Below are positions 11,410 through 21,907 of a stretch of 64,000 nucleotides of DNA, piece by piece; positions within the stretch are counted from its first letter, which is position 1; each line of letters begins with the position of its first letter. Under the pieces are notes generated by a model that worked only from the letters and a program-made list of their open reading frames with translations, made no database searches and had not been told where the DNA came from. The stretch spans positions 1 to 64,000 of the forward strand of contig JADNRX010000048.1 of assembly GCA_015501595.1 (NCBI GenBank), given 5' to 3'. The stretch comes from Hymenopellis radicata (taxonomy: Eukaryota > Basidiomycota > Agaricomycetes > Agaricales > Physalacriaceae). Made by a program: the position numbers and the translations under genes.

Positions 11410-11634
11410 GCTGGCAACCTCGTTGGAGGGTTTACGCCGTCGCTCAGCTCAGGCAGCGTGAGCTTGGATGCCCCATTTCTGGGGCTTACTCATAAGCTGC
11501 GTCGTCGCATTGACGGCTTACGCGTTCGGCCATCCAAGTCGTAGGGAGAGGGAGGCAATTCGGGAGACAGAGGAAAGAGAAAACTGAGAGTGTGAAGAGG
11601 AAGAGTGATGAGCTCTGATCGAGTCGTCTCGAAT

Positions 11635-11650
11635 TTGGCCCATGGGCCAA
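11635..11650. repeat. 16-bp perfect palindrome
   Basis: The sequence ttggcccatgggccaa reads the same on both strands. It lies about 230 bp upstream of the TBP pseudogene start. A protein-binding role is possible but unproven. Confidence 0.6.
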
Positions 11651-11748
11651 AATCAAGACGACTCTGATCTGGTGGACAAACAGCGTCAAATAAAGACGCG
11701 TTTACTCTCTGCTCTCACTCAACGCCACTTCGTCGTCTGCGTGCTCGT

Positions 11749-11784
11749 CGTGGGAAGACTACGACGAGTTGTAGTCTTCCCACG
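11749..11784. repeat. 14-bp perfect inverted repeat (hairpin)
   Basis: Arms cgtgggaagactac (11749-11762) and gtagtcttcccacg (11771-11784) are perfectly complementary around an 8-nt spacer. No gene is associated. Confidence 0.75.
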
Positions 11785-11884
11785 CCTCTGTCTCTCGTCC
11801 TCAAGATGGCTGGCCCGCTTGAGCGCCTTCTGTGGACCGCACGCCCGCTCATCGATCGTGGCCCGACCATGCACGTGGCAACAG

Positions 11885-11967
11885 CTGGAAAAACGAATTG
11901 ATTTCGAAGTTTTTGCTTGACCCCAATGGTTTTGACAGCCAGGGCGATATGTAACTACACCAGCTGC
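11885..11967 (+). repeat. Dispersed gene fragment, copy 1
   Basis: About 83 bp that recurs at 28086-28168 with roughly 80% identity. In one frame both copies encode a peptide containing LLLDPNGFD followed by QGDM, ending at a GTAACT or GTAATT that could be a splice donor. This points to one exon of a common, unrecognised gene family. Each copy lies near a decayed gene (kinase here, ribonucleotide reductase at 28 kb). Confidence 0.6.
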
Positions 11968-13395
11968 CTGCCACGATGCACATTTCCGGCCGCACTGTCA
12001 CCGTTGACGCCCTTCGCTGCCACCAGCACTTCGAGCCATCTCCCGCGGATCTGCCCAGCTTTGATGCACGGGAGTCGTCGCCGCCACATCCACATCTAAT
12101 CTGTCACTGTCGCCATCGCCATCGCCGTGCCTGCTCTTCATCATCATCGCCACCTTGCCCATCACGTCCTACGTCCTACGTCCACGGCTAAACCGTCCAC
12201 CGTCATACTGTGAGCGAACTAGTGCAGTACCACGTCGGGGGGTCTTCGACAATCCGCCACCATTGCGCCATTCGGCCTCTCGTCATGTGCCATCTGCGCT
12301 GTCGGACGATGCATCGGCCTAACATGGCATTGCTCGACGCGTTCATTACGCGTCAGTGTTGCTCTTCGTGAGTCTTTTCGAGTTTTCGCATTGACAGTGT
12401 ACCTGACTGCCACAGCCTTCCAACCTTGAAGCGTCGGTACGCCGTTCGACCTTACGAGCCCGTTGGGATTCTAATTTATCATCACAGGATCCAATACCGA
12501 ATGTTACTGTTGCCCGACGGCAACTTTGGCTGTCATCCTCTTCGATTACGGGAGTCGGGATGTCGAGATAACGTCCGCCGTTGCTGTCCTCGCATACCTT
12601 TGGAAGACACCATATGCCGAAGGGTGCGCTAGCTGTGGAGAAGCATCCGCGTTCTCATTCCAATTCGGTGAGCGAACCGTGTCTCTTGAATTTGCACAAT
12701 GTTGAACTTCCTCTTTTAGGGCAAGTGTAACGCCGACGACAACATGGACTCGAACCCTCCGATGGTCTACGTCTTATATATGAACCGGTCTGAATTGCCT
12801 TGAAAGGTAAGCTTTCACGGTCTAGCAGCATTTCTTGCTATTCATGAAATCCTTCACAGACCAATCTCGCCGAATGGCCTCAAGACATCTCGGGATTATT
12901 TCAACACTCGAAGACCCCTGCTCTTGAGCGTGCAGAACTTGGAGTCAGCATCGTCGCTGCCCCAATTTGACATAAGCGCGCGCCCATCGCCTAACGTCAC
13001 TCCCTCACGACATGGTTCGCGACGTCAGGATTTTGATGCTGAGCGATTGTACGGGCCGATTTCTCCAAGGATGAAATCCCAGAGGTGTCGACTACACCGT
13101 ATGAACCTCATCGAGGAACGCGTTGTCGCACGGTGACATTTTCACACTTAGCTTAATCGGGGTATGCCGTCTAATTACTTTTGTCATGCGGTCTATGCTA
13201 ACTACGTTTTTAGACTGTATCCTAATCGGCAACCGCAACAGTCAAGACTACGCCTGGCTCTGCGCCGGGTACACGCTCGTTTCGTGATGGACACTCGTAG
13301 TAACTTTGGCTCTGCGTCGAGGTGTCGACGGATCCGTTATGAGTCGACCTCAGCACTCGTTGACAGGTTGGCCTTGTCCTTACCTTGAAGCCTGT
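11968..13395 (+). other. Decayed coding-like sequence upstream of the kinase remnant
   Basis: Several frames carry protein-like stretches in changing frames, such as AVILFDYGSRDVEITSAVAV near 12525, then NLAEWPQDISGLFQHSKTPA near 12860. Donor and acceptor-like signals lie between them. They may be 5' parts of the kinase pseudogene, but no kinase subdomain is recognised before 13400. Confidence 0.3.
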
Positions 13396-13418
13396 CCGTG
13401 CTCACCTTTGTTCTCGCA

Positions 13419-13905
13419 GATGAAACACGTCCAAGTCCTACGCAGGAGCTTCAGCTGCTTGCAGGATCGTGACTTCTTTTATATCCTCATGGTGAGTGTA
13501 AATATCGCTGCTTTTTGATCGTACTTATTGTTTTCGATATACAGACACTCCACCGGCGAAGTCTGTACGACGAAATCCTGCGATACATCACCCATACATC
13601 ACCCACACCCGATACATCCCCGACGAGACTGGTCTGCTGAGCTCACTCAAGCTGTCGCTTTCCTCCATCGGCGCGGCATCTACCACATGGACATCAAGCC
13701 CAGAACGTCATCATCACTGACGCGGGACACCTTTGCTTGAGATGACTATGGAATATGTCGCGTTTCCGTCGACGGGCGTTGCATATGGTACGCCATGATG
13801 CGCCGGAGATTTTCAAGGGTGTGGGGCAGTTCGAGACGTAGCTCTTCGACGCGTATGCATTTGGGGGTCACTTTGCGAAATGCTTGTCGCCGTGCTGATG
13901 TGTGT
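13419..13905 (+). pseudogene. Protein kinase pseudogene
   Basis: Kinase landmarks in order: a DRDFFYILM hinge-like stretch (13469-13491), an intron, LHRRSLYDEILRYI, then AVAFLHRRGIYHMDIKP (HRD-like region with HMD), then NVIITDAGHLCL (the catalytic-loop Asn), STGVAYG (activation segment), APEIFKGVGQFET (APE motif) and YAFG. These pieces fall in different frames. A base is missing in the DIKP-Q-N junction, stops follow HLCL and GQFET, and DFG is not readable. The kinase fold family is clear; the subfamily is not. No active enzyme can be encoded. Confidence 0.7.
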
Positions 13906-14274
13906 AAGTTCATTTTGTCTTCCTAGTCCCGACTCCCAGATATTGAAGTTACTTTTATGGATAGACTAGAAGTTCAATGTGCAAACCACGATGTGACGCG
14001 CCACTGTGGGTGTTTCTACCCTGAAAGTGATTTCATGTCCGTAAATGATGTGGCGGTGAATGTTCTGGTACGTTATACCCTACAAGAATAGGATGTCGGC
14101 CAGACTACACTGCGAGAATGTAGTGCTGCTACTTGGACAGGCTGAGGTTTATACAGTGAATAAACTATTTACCATTAGCCCTGCATGGAATATTGAGGTA
14201 CTCGATCGTGAAATTACTATTCGCGTTGGCCGCCTTCAGCCCCTGTTGTGAATTTCACGACCTCTCTTTCTACC
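13906..14274. other. Intergenic, upstream of the DUF6729 gene
   Basis: No supported gene. Presumably contains the promoter of the next gene. Confidence 0.3.
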
Positions 14275-17200
14275 ATGGCAACATTCGCTCCGGATACCGT
14301 GAAGCACCTCTGGAAAACTTGCCTGACACCCAAAGACGCCAAAACTCTCGACAGCGAATGGGACAAAAATGTATGGTATTCTCTTTCAGTCATATTGTCT
14401 TGTCTCACTAGACTGTTGCAGGTTGCTACTCGAGTAACGGCGTGGAAGACTAAGGATACACCCGGCTCAGATGTACAACTCATCTGGGAAGCTCACGTCG
14501 TTGAATATGTGACTCGCATTCACAGTAAAACGACCGCCCACGGAAACGCGAAAGGCCTGAATGCAACTCCTCCCCCCCTGCCCAACACAATCCCAATCTT
14601 CGGCCCTCGTTTCAAGCCGCCTACTTACCTCGACCAATACAAACGCAAGGGACAGGTGTTGGTCATACCTGAAACTCTCTTCCTGAAGCCTCTCGTCATC
14701 GTTCATCCCTTCTATTACCCAAATGCTGATCTGGAGAAGTGTCCGCGGTGTGGCTCCTCCAATACAAGCTGGACTGATGGCGGATGGACGGGCGCTGGAC
14801 CTCGTCATGTTCATGGTGAACGGGTTGAAGAGCGTGCGATGGGTTATCAGCTACGGTGCAAGGCGTGCAAGGCCAACGGCACAAAGCCGTTCTGCTTCGC
14901 GCTCACCAACAAGGACTTCTGGCAAAATTGGGAACCCTCACAGATCCCTCGTATGTCGATGACAATACCTCAGTATCTGGAATATACTGCTAACAATATC
15001 TGGATAGGTGGTATTCCAATCTTTCTTAGCCGCGCTGCAGTTTCGCGCCAGTTATTCAACCTTATTATAGAACTTCGACCTACTTCAACGGCTGCCGGAT
15101 TGGCGGAGAACATCAAACGTGAGCTTCAATCTTCCATCCCACCATTCGTATCTGATAGACGCTTTGACAGAGCTCCATCTCCTCGAGACAACACAGCGGA
15201 TACTCGAATATTTAGTTCATCTAAAGGCCGCAAAGTCGTCACTCTTCTCGAAACCGGCGCTTCAAGATTACGTGGATCTCGACACATCAATAACATCGGA
15301 CCTCATTTCAGATATTTATGAGCTCTTCTCAACTCGTATTCGCCAGTCTGAATCCTCGCAGTACCTCCGTTCGCTGTCAGGTACTGTTTACACATTATGG
15401 AAGCAGTACACTTCTAACCGTTGTATCCACAGCAAAATGCATCTCAACAGATGCTACCTTCAGGTCCGGAAAGAAGGCTACTGTTGTTGAGAAGGGTGGT
15501 ACCCGCTCTCGGCCCTTGAAGGGCGGAATTGTCTCATTCTTGAACGAGAACAATGAGATTGTTAACTGGGTAAGTCTGATGCACTCACTATACCTCAATA
15601 TTCATCTGGTTATAGCGTCTCTGCATGACCCAAGCTAACAGTGAGCTTGTTGAAATGCTCACCGGCCTTAAAGCCCGATGTGACGCGCTTGGAGTCCCAT
15701 ACCCTGAGATGATGGTAGCCGACAACTGCTGTCATGTTCGCGGTAGCGCAGTCTCCGTAATGCCCTCAATGAAGGTCGTACAAGACATTTGGCACTTACT
15801 TATGCGGTACGAGCCAAGTAGCTTGATATCTATGCTCTAACTCATACTTGTTACAGAATGCTTGCTGTTATTCTTGATGGGACTCGCAATCCATACCGCT
15901 TACAGGTTGCACAGGAACTTGTCGATGCTCTCCTTGAGACAAGGGCAGGAAACGGACATGGCGCGGTATACCGACTACACAATGAGCAAGTGAAACGTTT
16001 CAAGGCGGTGTATGAGAAATATGCTCGTATCGGTGGAGTGTGGAACGCCGCAGCTGAAAAAGTATTTCCTCATTTCGTTCTTGGATTCTATGCATCCTAA
16101 ATGATTGCTAGGTTTACCGGGACCAATTAGTACACGTCGAAAAAGGTTGCACTGCCCGTACACGTAGCGACATCTTGTCCGATGGCAGTAGAATAGAGGG
16201 CTCCCACAAGGGGTGGAACTCTATTCAGCGATCCTTTGCAAGCGGGGTTGAGAATTTTGTCGCTCTATCTCACGACTTCGTCCTCCGCCGTAACATCCGG
16301 GTCGTCCAGAAGTTGACTGGAACAGCCTCCGAGTTCGGTCTATCAACTCATGGCTGTCATCATATCTCTCTCGTCAATGCGGTCAATCGTCGCTTCAATG
16401 ACTGTCTTGCGACGCATCCTCCTGTAGCAGGCGTAACCATCCAAACCCGTCCACTCCTCGCAAACATTGAAAGTGGCGAGACTTTTGGCCTTGTACCAAG
16501 TCTTACCACACTCATATCCTTCGATGACCTCGAACCAAAGGAGCCCATTGATCCCGACGATGGTCTTGAAGCCCTTCTCCATTCGGATACTGATCTGACC
16601 GACCTTGATGCTCTTGCTCAACGCCTCGGCGTAGATCCCACTCTACTCCTGCAACCTCAGCCCACTGCCGCTGAAAAGCTTGGCCCAAGCTCAGCCTCCA
16701 CTCAGGCAGATCTGACAGTTGGGCCAGCAGCAGCTGCACCGCAGAGCGCGCCACCGTTAACCCCGGATATCGCCACTTCGAGTTCCGATCACTCTCAGGC
16801 TGTAAAGCCAGCTATCACCGGCAAGCGCCCCGCCGAGCATTCCGATGCCCATTCCTTCATCGATATTGATGCGATGGACTGTGATAATAATAGTCAAGTG
16901 TTGGACTCATCACCTGAAGGAGAGCCGGCTTCTAAACGAGTGCGTCTCACTCAGGATCAGGTAAGTAGTATACAACTCTTTCATCGAGTCAGTTCTAACT
17001 GTCTGTCTCTAGTTGATTAATGCGTGTGCATCTGGTACTGGGAGTTCTTCGATCGGACCCATATATTCGTTCTTCTCAAGGCAGGCCGCCCCGCCCGAGG
17101 TGGTATTACCTGCTGCAACCTCAACTATTTCAACATCGACTCGAAAGCAGACTTCTTCTACCTCCGAAAGACTATCCACGTTGCAAAATTCACTTCCCCC

Positions 17201-18237
17201 TCCAAAGTTCAGTCCTGGCCGCAACAAGCAGCTCACACGATCACAGCTGCTCTTGATGCATCATACGAATATAGATCCACGCTCTCTATCTGTATCATCC
17301 CCTTCCGAGTTCTATCTATTCATGGACCTCCGTGCTGAACATCAGTGGGCGTCATTTTCGATGAGTCCGGCAAAATGGAAGGACGCAACCAGGCTCTACA
17401 ACCAGGCTCTTCAATCACTTTCGGAAAAGCCAACATCACAGTTCACATTTGTGGCCAAGTCAGTCAAGACGCTCATGGACAAGTTGAACACTGTTGAAGC
17501 ACAGGTTCTTCGACGGTCGCAGACAGGAGATTTCGTGTGTACGATCATCATTCTAGCCTTTCGCGTGTCATTTGTTCATCAGTCTTTAGCATCGAAAGGA
17601 ACGAATACATTCTGGAAGAAACACTGTTCTTCGGTGGTGCTAACAAAGGCCGAAGCAGTAAAACCTGAGCCAGCAGCGTTGGGATCAGACCTGCCGAATG
17701 CTAGTTCGAGTACCTTGGAGCCCGGAGCTACCTCGTCAACGAAGCTTGTACGTATTGCATGTTCCGTTTCCTACCATTCGTACTAAGATAATTTCGCAGC
17801 GAAAGGCTCCGGTATGCAAACGATGTAACCAGCTCTTATACCCCGGTGGGCAAAGATCAACTCTCAATCATGCAAGAGATTTTTGTTCAGACGGTGTACG
17901 GAAAAAGACGCAGGCGGGTATTGATGACGAGCTTCCGAAGTGGCCGCAACCTGCAGGAATATACGATAAAGGCATAACCTTCAATGCTTTCGCACTTCTT
18001 GAGGCGATCCGCCAGCTTTATCAGAAGGTCCTCAGTGACGGGCTTCAGCCAAGCGATTACGAGCTTGAGGAGGACGCACTCGTTGACTCCTTAAACCAAT
18101 GCATAGCTACGGATGTCCAGCCTGGTGAAGTTCTCTTCAGGCTGTATAAAGACTTTACCCCATCTTTCGACACACCCGAGACACTTTTTGTTACTATCCA
18201 CGATATTCAGTACCTCCGTATTTTGTGCTTACAATAA
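14275..18237 (+). CDS. DUF6729-type protein with DDE transposase-like core
   Basis: A long multi-exon gene of more than 1100 residues. Exon 1 is 14275-14370 and exon 2 is 14422-14950, with further introns near 14951-15007, 15119-15170, 15380-15432 and onward. The N-terminal third has the DUF6729 pattern: FGPRFKPPTYLDQY, LKPLVIVHPFYYPNADLEK, CPRCGSSNTSW, GYQLRCKACKANGTKPF with FALTNKDFW. Two CxxC pairs suggest zinc binding. The middle resembles an RNase H-fold transposase: ISTDATF, then MMVADNCCHVRG, then DGSRIEGSHKGWNS, giving a candidate D-D-E triad. A low-complexity linker follows (PKRPAEHSD-like, acidic). The C-terminus has CKRCNQLLYPGG and NHARDFC, a candidate C2HC zinc ribbon. The stop is at 18237. 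The family is expanded in agaricomycetes. A transposase role is inference; I could not define terminal repeats. The whole frame looks intact. Confidence 0.75.
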
Positions 18238-18297
18238 ATTATGCTTTACGCGTCGCATTCTTACTATGAATACAGTACAAAAGTTACACTACAACAG

Positions 18298-19480
18298 CTA
18301 ATTATAGCTTTTCGGACGGTACAGTATGTGACGCTCCGGAAGACACGGCAATGATGAGAAATAAGAGGTAGCATACTTGACAACGAAATATTCGGGGGAC
18401 CGATACAAGCTCGGAGCTCGAATAGCGCTTCCATCTAGTCCTCGCATGGAGGAGGAAAGCATATCAAGATTGTGACCGGCAAGGCATAGATCATTGAGTC
18501 TCCCATGTATCGGGTGATCTGACCATCGATTTGCGAACGGTGTCAGTGAACACTGTCCTTCGTTTGAAGACGACGGTCCGGGACCAAGGACTGGTACGTC
18601 TGGGTCGGAAGGAGGTGTGGGGAAGTCGGAGAATCTCCACGGGCCAGGTGCATGCCCTGAATTCCAAGCGTCGCACTGCGGGGGATCTGGGTCACTCGCA
18701 AAAGTAGCGAAATGTGCATTGCAATCCTGTCCGCGACAACGATAAACCTTCTCAATGCAGATGGGTTGATAGTTATCTGGCACCTCCGTTGCTGCTGCTG
18801 TCGTTGACATCTCCAGAATGGCACAGTCATGAGGCGATAGCAGGGCTGTAGCACAGAAAGTGTCCAGGAGATGCCCGCATTCGAGAACCCAGACTGTGCC
18901 GAATGTCTGAGGGCTTGAGAGCCCGCGGGAAATGACAACCGTGTTGAAAGTCAGTAGTCGAGAGCACCAGCTACACGTCAGAGCAAGATATCTAAGAGCT
19001 TGAGCAGTGACGGTAGGGGGCTGGCAAGAAGTGGATGCGACGAGAACAGGGAAGGCACTAGACGACGATGATCTGTATATAGATTCAAAACGTGAATTTC
19101 CAAAGCAATGAATGCCACGTACCTCGAAGCCACAGGAATTCGACCCGCCGTCCATGTGCAGGCATCGGTCTGGAAGACAAGCCCAGTATTATTCATGTCC
19201 ATGTTGAAATAATGCAGAGAAGAAGCATCATGATCGACATTGCCTCCATCTGCGATGGTATTGAGTCGGGTACGCGCTGCGCTTTGACGAGACTTGAGCG
19301 CGATGATGATAGTCGAAGAAGACGGATAATCAGACTGGATTAGATGTACATGTAAGAGTAAAATTAAGGGCAGATAAGCGTTACAAGGTCCGAAGCTGCC
19401 AAAACCAGTTGATCTCCCTCGCCAGATATTTGCTTCCGCCAGCAGACCCCCCTCGCCTCAACAACGTCCTCAGAGCGCAT
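18298..19480 (-). CDS. RING-like Cys/His-rich hypothetical protein
   Basis: The proposed exon 1 starts at ATG 19480 (MRSEDVVEARGVCWRKQ). After an intron (GTAACG donor) comes an exon with STIIIALKSRQSAART and NMDMNNTGLVFQTDAC. A second intron ends near 19083 and a long last exon runs to the stop at 18298. The last exon contains CSWCSRLL, then LECGHLLDTFC, then YRCRGQDCNAHF, spacing like an atypical RING or other cross-brace zinc finger. This suggests a ubiquitin-ligase-like protein, by inference. The tail is Pro-rich and acidic. The N-terminal exon choice is uncertain; an internal Met at 19202 is the alternative. Confidence 0.5.
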
Positions 19481-20054
19481 CTGACCTCCCTCCAAATCAC
19501 CAAATTCGCGTGCGCAGTCAGTTTGCTGGGGGAGCTTTCGATCGACCCGTGATTTTAATTCACTACACGTTTCGCACGTGGCTTCCTACTCAGCGTGTAC
19601 TGTCATTCGGCGCGAATTACCGAAGCGCGTGCTTCCCGTTGGACCTCTTTACTATTACGACAGCGATCTCAAGTACCTGCAGAACCTCAGTTTAAAATCA
19701 TCTGATCCAACAACTGTTGCGCATACCGACATCTTGCAGTGGGTACGCAGACCGGGGTCCGGAATGGGCGCCACCCCTCATCACGTACACAAACGCTATA
19801 CGTGAGGCACATAACTGGCGCATGACGGAATCCTTTGCTTCTGCAACTGGTCAAGACTTTGGCATATATTACTCCTATGATACTGTAGGCAGAGGGCGGC
19901 GTCGGATATCATTAACGGGTATGTTCCAGTGACGTTTGCGCTTTTACTTCATGAACTAATATGTTTATGTCTATGCATATACGGCCAGAACGCGAACGAT
20001 GCGTGGAATACGCCTCCAAAATACAATGCTCACGACCTCGCGGGCCGGCTTCCA
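19481..20054. other. Intergenic, no supported gene
   Basis: Plus-strand frames around 19560-19800 (e.g. LYYYDSDLKYLQNLSLKSSD) look weakly coding, but have no start, family or clean splice sites. Confidence 0.3.
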
Positions 20055-20761
20055 TTAACAATCGGGATGCCCATCCTGATGGTGGAAAATATTGCTGTTC
20101 CGTAGCATGATGAAAGTTGGAACACGACGAAGCACCAAGTCTTGTGGAGGGAAATGGATAATAGACAGGTGCTGGAGGGAGCAAAGCGGGGCTGAGGAAG
20201 ATCTGTATGAGGTCTGGATCACACTATGAAGTGCGGTGAGTTCCAGTTTTTTTAAATGTTCGGCTTCAGACAGTATGGCGTCTAATACGCTTTCGAAGAG
20301 TTCGCAGTCGTCTAATACGATAGACTCGCGGTAAACATGTAGAGGCAGGGTAGCGGGCACGCCACATCTTCGAAAGGTGATTCGCGATGGCGAACAATAT
20401 TGTAAGAGCTGCACAAGAAAGGCAGCATCGAAAGATGGGACAGACGTTAGGGTGAGAACTTTGATTTCGCGGTGGAGAGGACTGCAAAGTGGGTTTTGCA
20501 GCAGCGAAAGTAGGTTCTGTACCTTGCACGTCGACCGACATTGTCCGTTGCATTGTATATGGCGAAACATTAATGGCAAGCAGACACGTCTGATGATGCG
20601 GTGTGCGCGACTGATCGAGTTGAGATAACCGCCACATTGCTCCAAGATGAGATGGAGGAGCTCGACGGGTAGATCAACGAGAGCTGATGTCGGAGACTGT
20701 GAATAAGTAACGTTAATGAGGGCGGGAATAATATCCGGAGGGTCACGAAGCATACACTCAT
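20055..20761 (-). CDS. F-box protein
   Basis: The F-box core is SALVDLPVELLHLILEQCG, followed by SRAHRIIRRVCLPLMFRHIQ, the standard agaricomycete layout. The start is proposed at a two-codon first exon (ATGAGT at 20761-20756). A GTATGC..CACAG intron of about 59 nt follows, which joins in frame to SPTSALVDLP. A start further upstream in the same open frame (up to 20969) is possible but would skip this good splice pair. The remainder has LRR-like leucine spacing (KKLELTALHS, CSLQHLSIIHFPP). About 215 residues; role as SCF adaptor inferred from family only. Confidence 0.6.
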
Positions 20762-21907
20762 CGTATTGTCGATGGCGGCAGAATTGAAGAGGGGGAAGAG
20801 GGTAATGTCTCAGTGAGGTAAATTCCTTATTTAATCTCCGTAACTGTATACAGACGCGTCCGAGATTCATGCCAAACGCGCAGCCTGATGCAATAACAAG
20901 GGGCTGCATGCGCTGTACATGCCTTTGAGACGGGGTAGTGATGGAGCGAGGAGAGGGTGGTGGCATCAACGACGTATACGACGTCAGCTCCGGATGGGGG
21001 GGGGCGGTCTATCGCCCATAGTTTCAGGATGGGTCCACTTTATTGTCTCTTTAGTAGACACGTCAATGAAAACGAAAAACAGATTCACCGGACACGAAGC
21101 GACGTCAAAGTAGTATAGCAAACAGCGCTGAAACAAATAAAAAGAAGAAAATGGAAACATACCGCCCCGCCGCGTTGACAGCAGCCAACACGGCGGCTAC
21201 ATCTCAGTTACCCGTTCTGGAAGCACACTCTTGAACAGAGCAGGCACATCTACCGGATGAGCAGTTGCAAGTACTTATTATTTTTACTACCGCTCCAGCG
21301 AGCTTACGCGTATCGTGACCCGTGCGTGAGGTAAGCGGACGCAAATACGGCATCTTGAGCGCGCATACGCCACGTAGTAACTGCCTCATAATGGTGCCGT
21401 CGCGAAGACGAACACCAGGCGAACTCGAGCGCATCCGAGGGTAACAGCACCGAAAAGTTCAGTCCACCAAAAGAGCAAGACAGAAACGAAGGCCCAAAGA
21501 AAGTTGCAAGCCCGACGAGCACGTCTACACCGACGCGTTGTGGTAGTAAGAGGGAGAGATCGGAGACCAGATATGCCCAATTCTTGTCCGGCAATTGCGG
21601 GAACGTGGTGAGCTATGAGCTATGAGCTATGATGGAGGTAATACACCCGATTACCGAGTTCTTACGGCAACCAGGTCCCGCATACTGCCCCGCCGGTTCA
21701 GGCAGCCACGGGCCACTGAGCGAACAGCGCTTTGTCCGACAAAACCAGTTGCCGGCTCACGTGTCCCACTCAGCAGGCAACGAACACTGTCTGCGCTACC
21801 CCCCACGCAGGGTTCGAATTTCCGGCACTCAACCTACACAAACTCGCACCATGATCCCCAATTCAACTAGCACTTGACCTTTTCAAGTCGTTAACATGTT
21901 CTCAAAT
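20762..21907. other. Intergenic with weak minus-strand exons
   Basis: A minus-strand frame near 21594-21306 (WAYLVSDLSLLLPQRVGVDV) can splice via a GTAAGC donor to a short Cys-rich end (CSSGRCACSVQEC) that stops at 21204. There is no ATG in frame, so it is not called as a gene. A triplicate of gagctat lies at about 21610-21630. From about 21840 the sequence may be the 3' flank of the reverse-transcriptase element. Confidence 0.3.
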
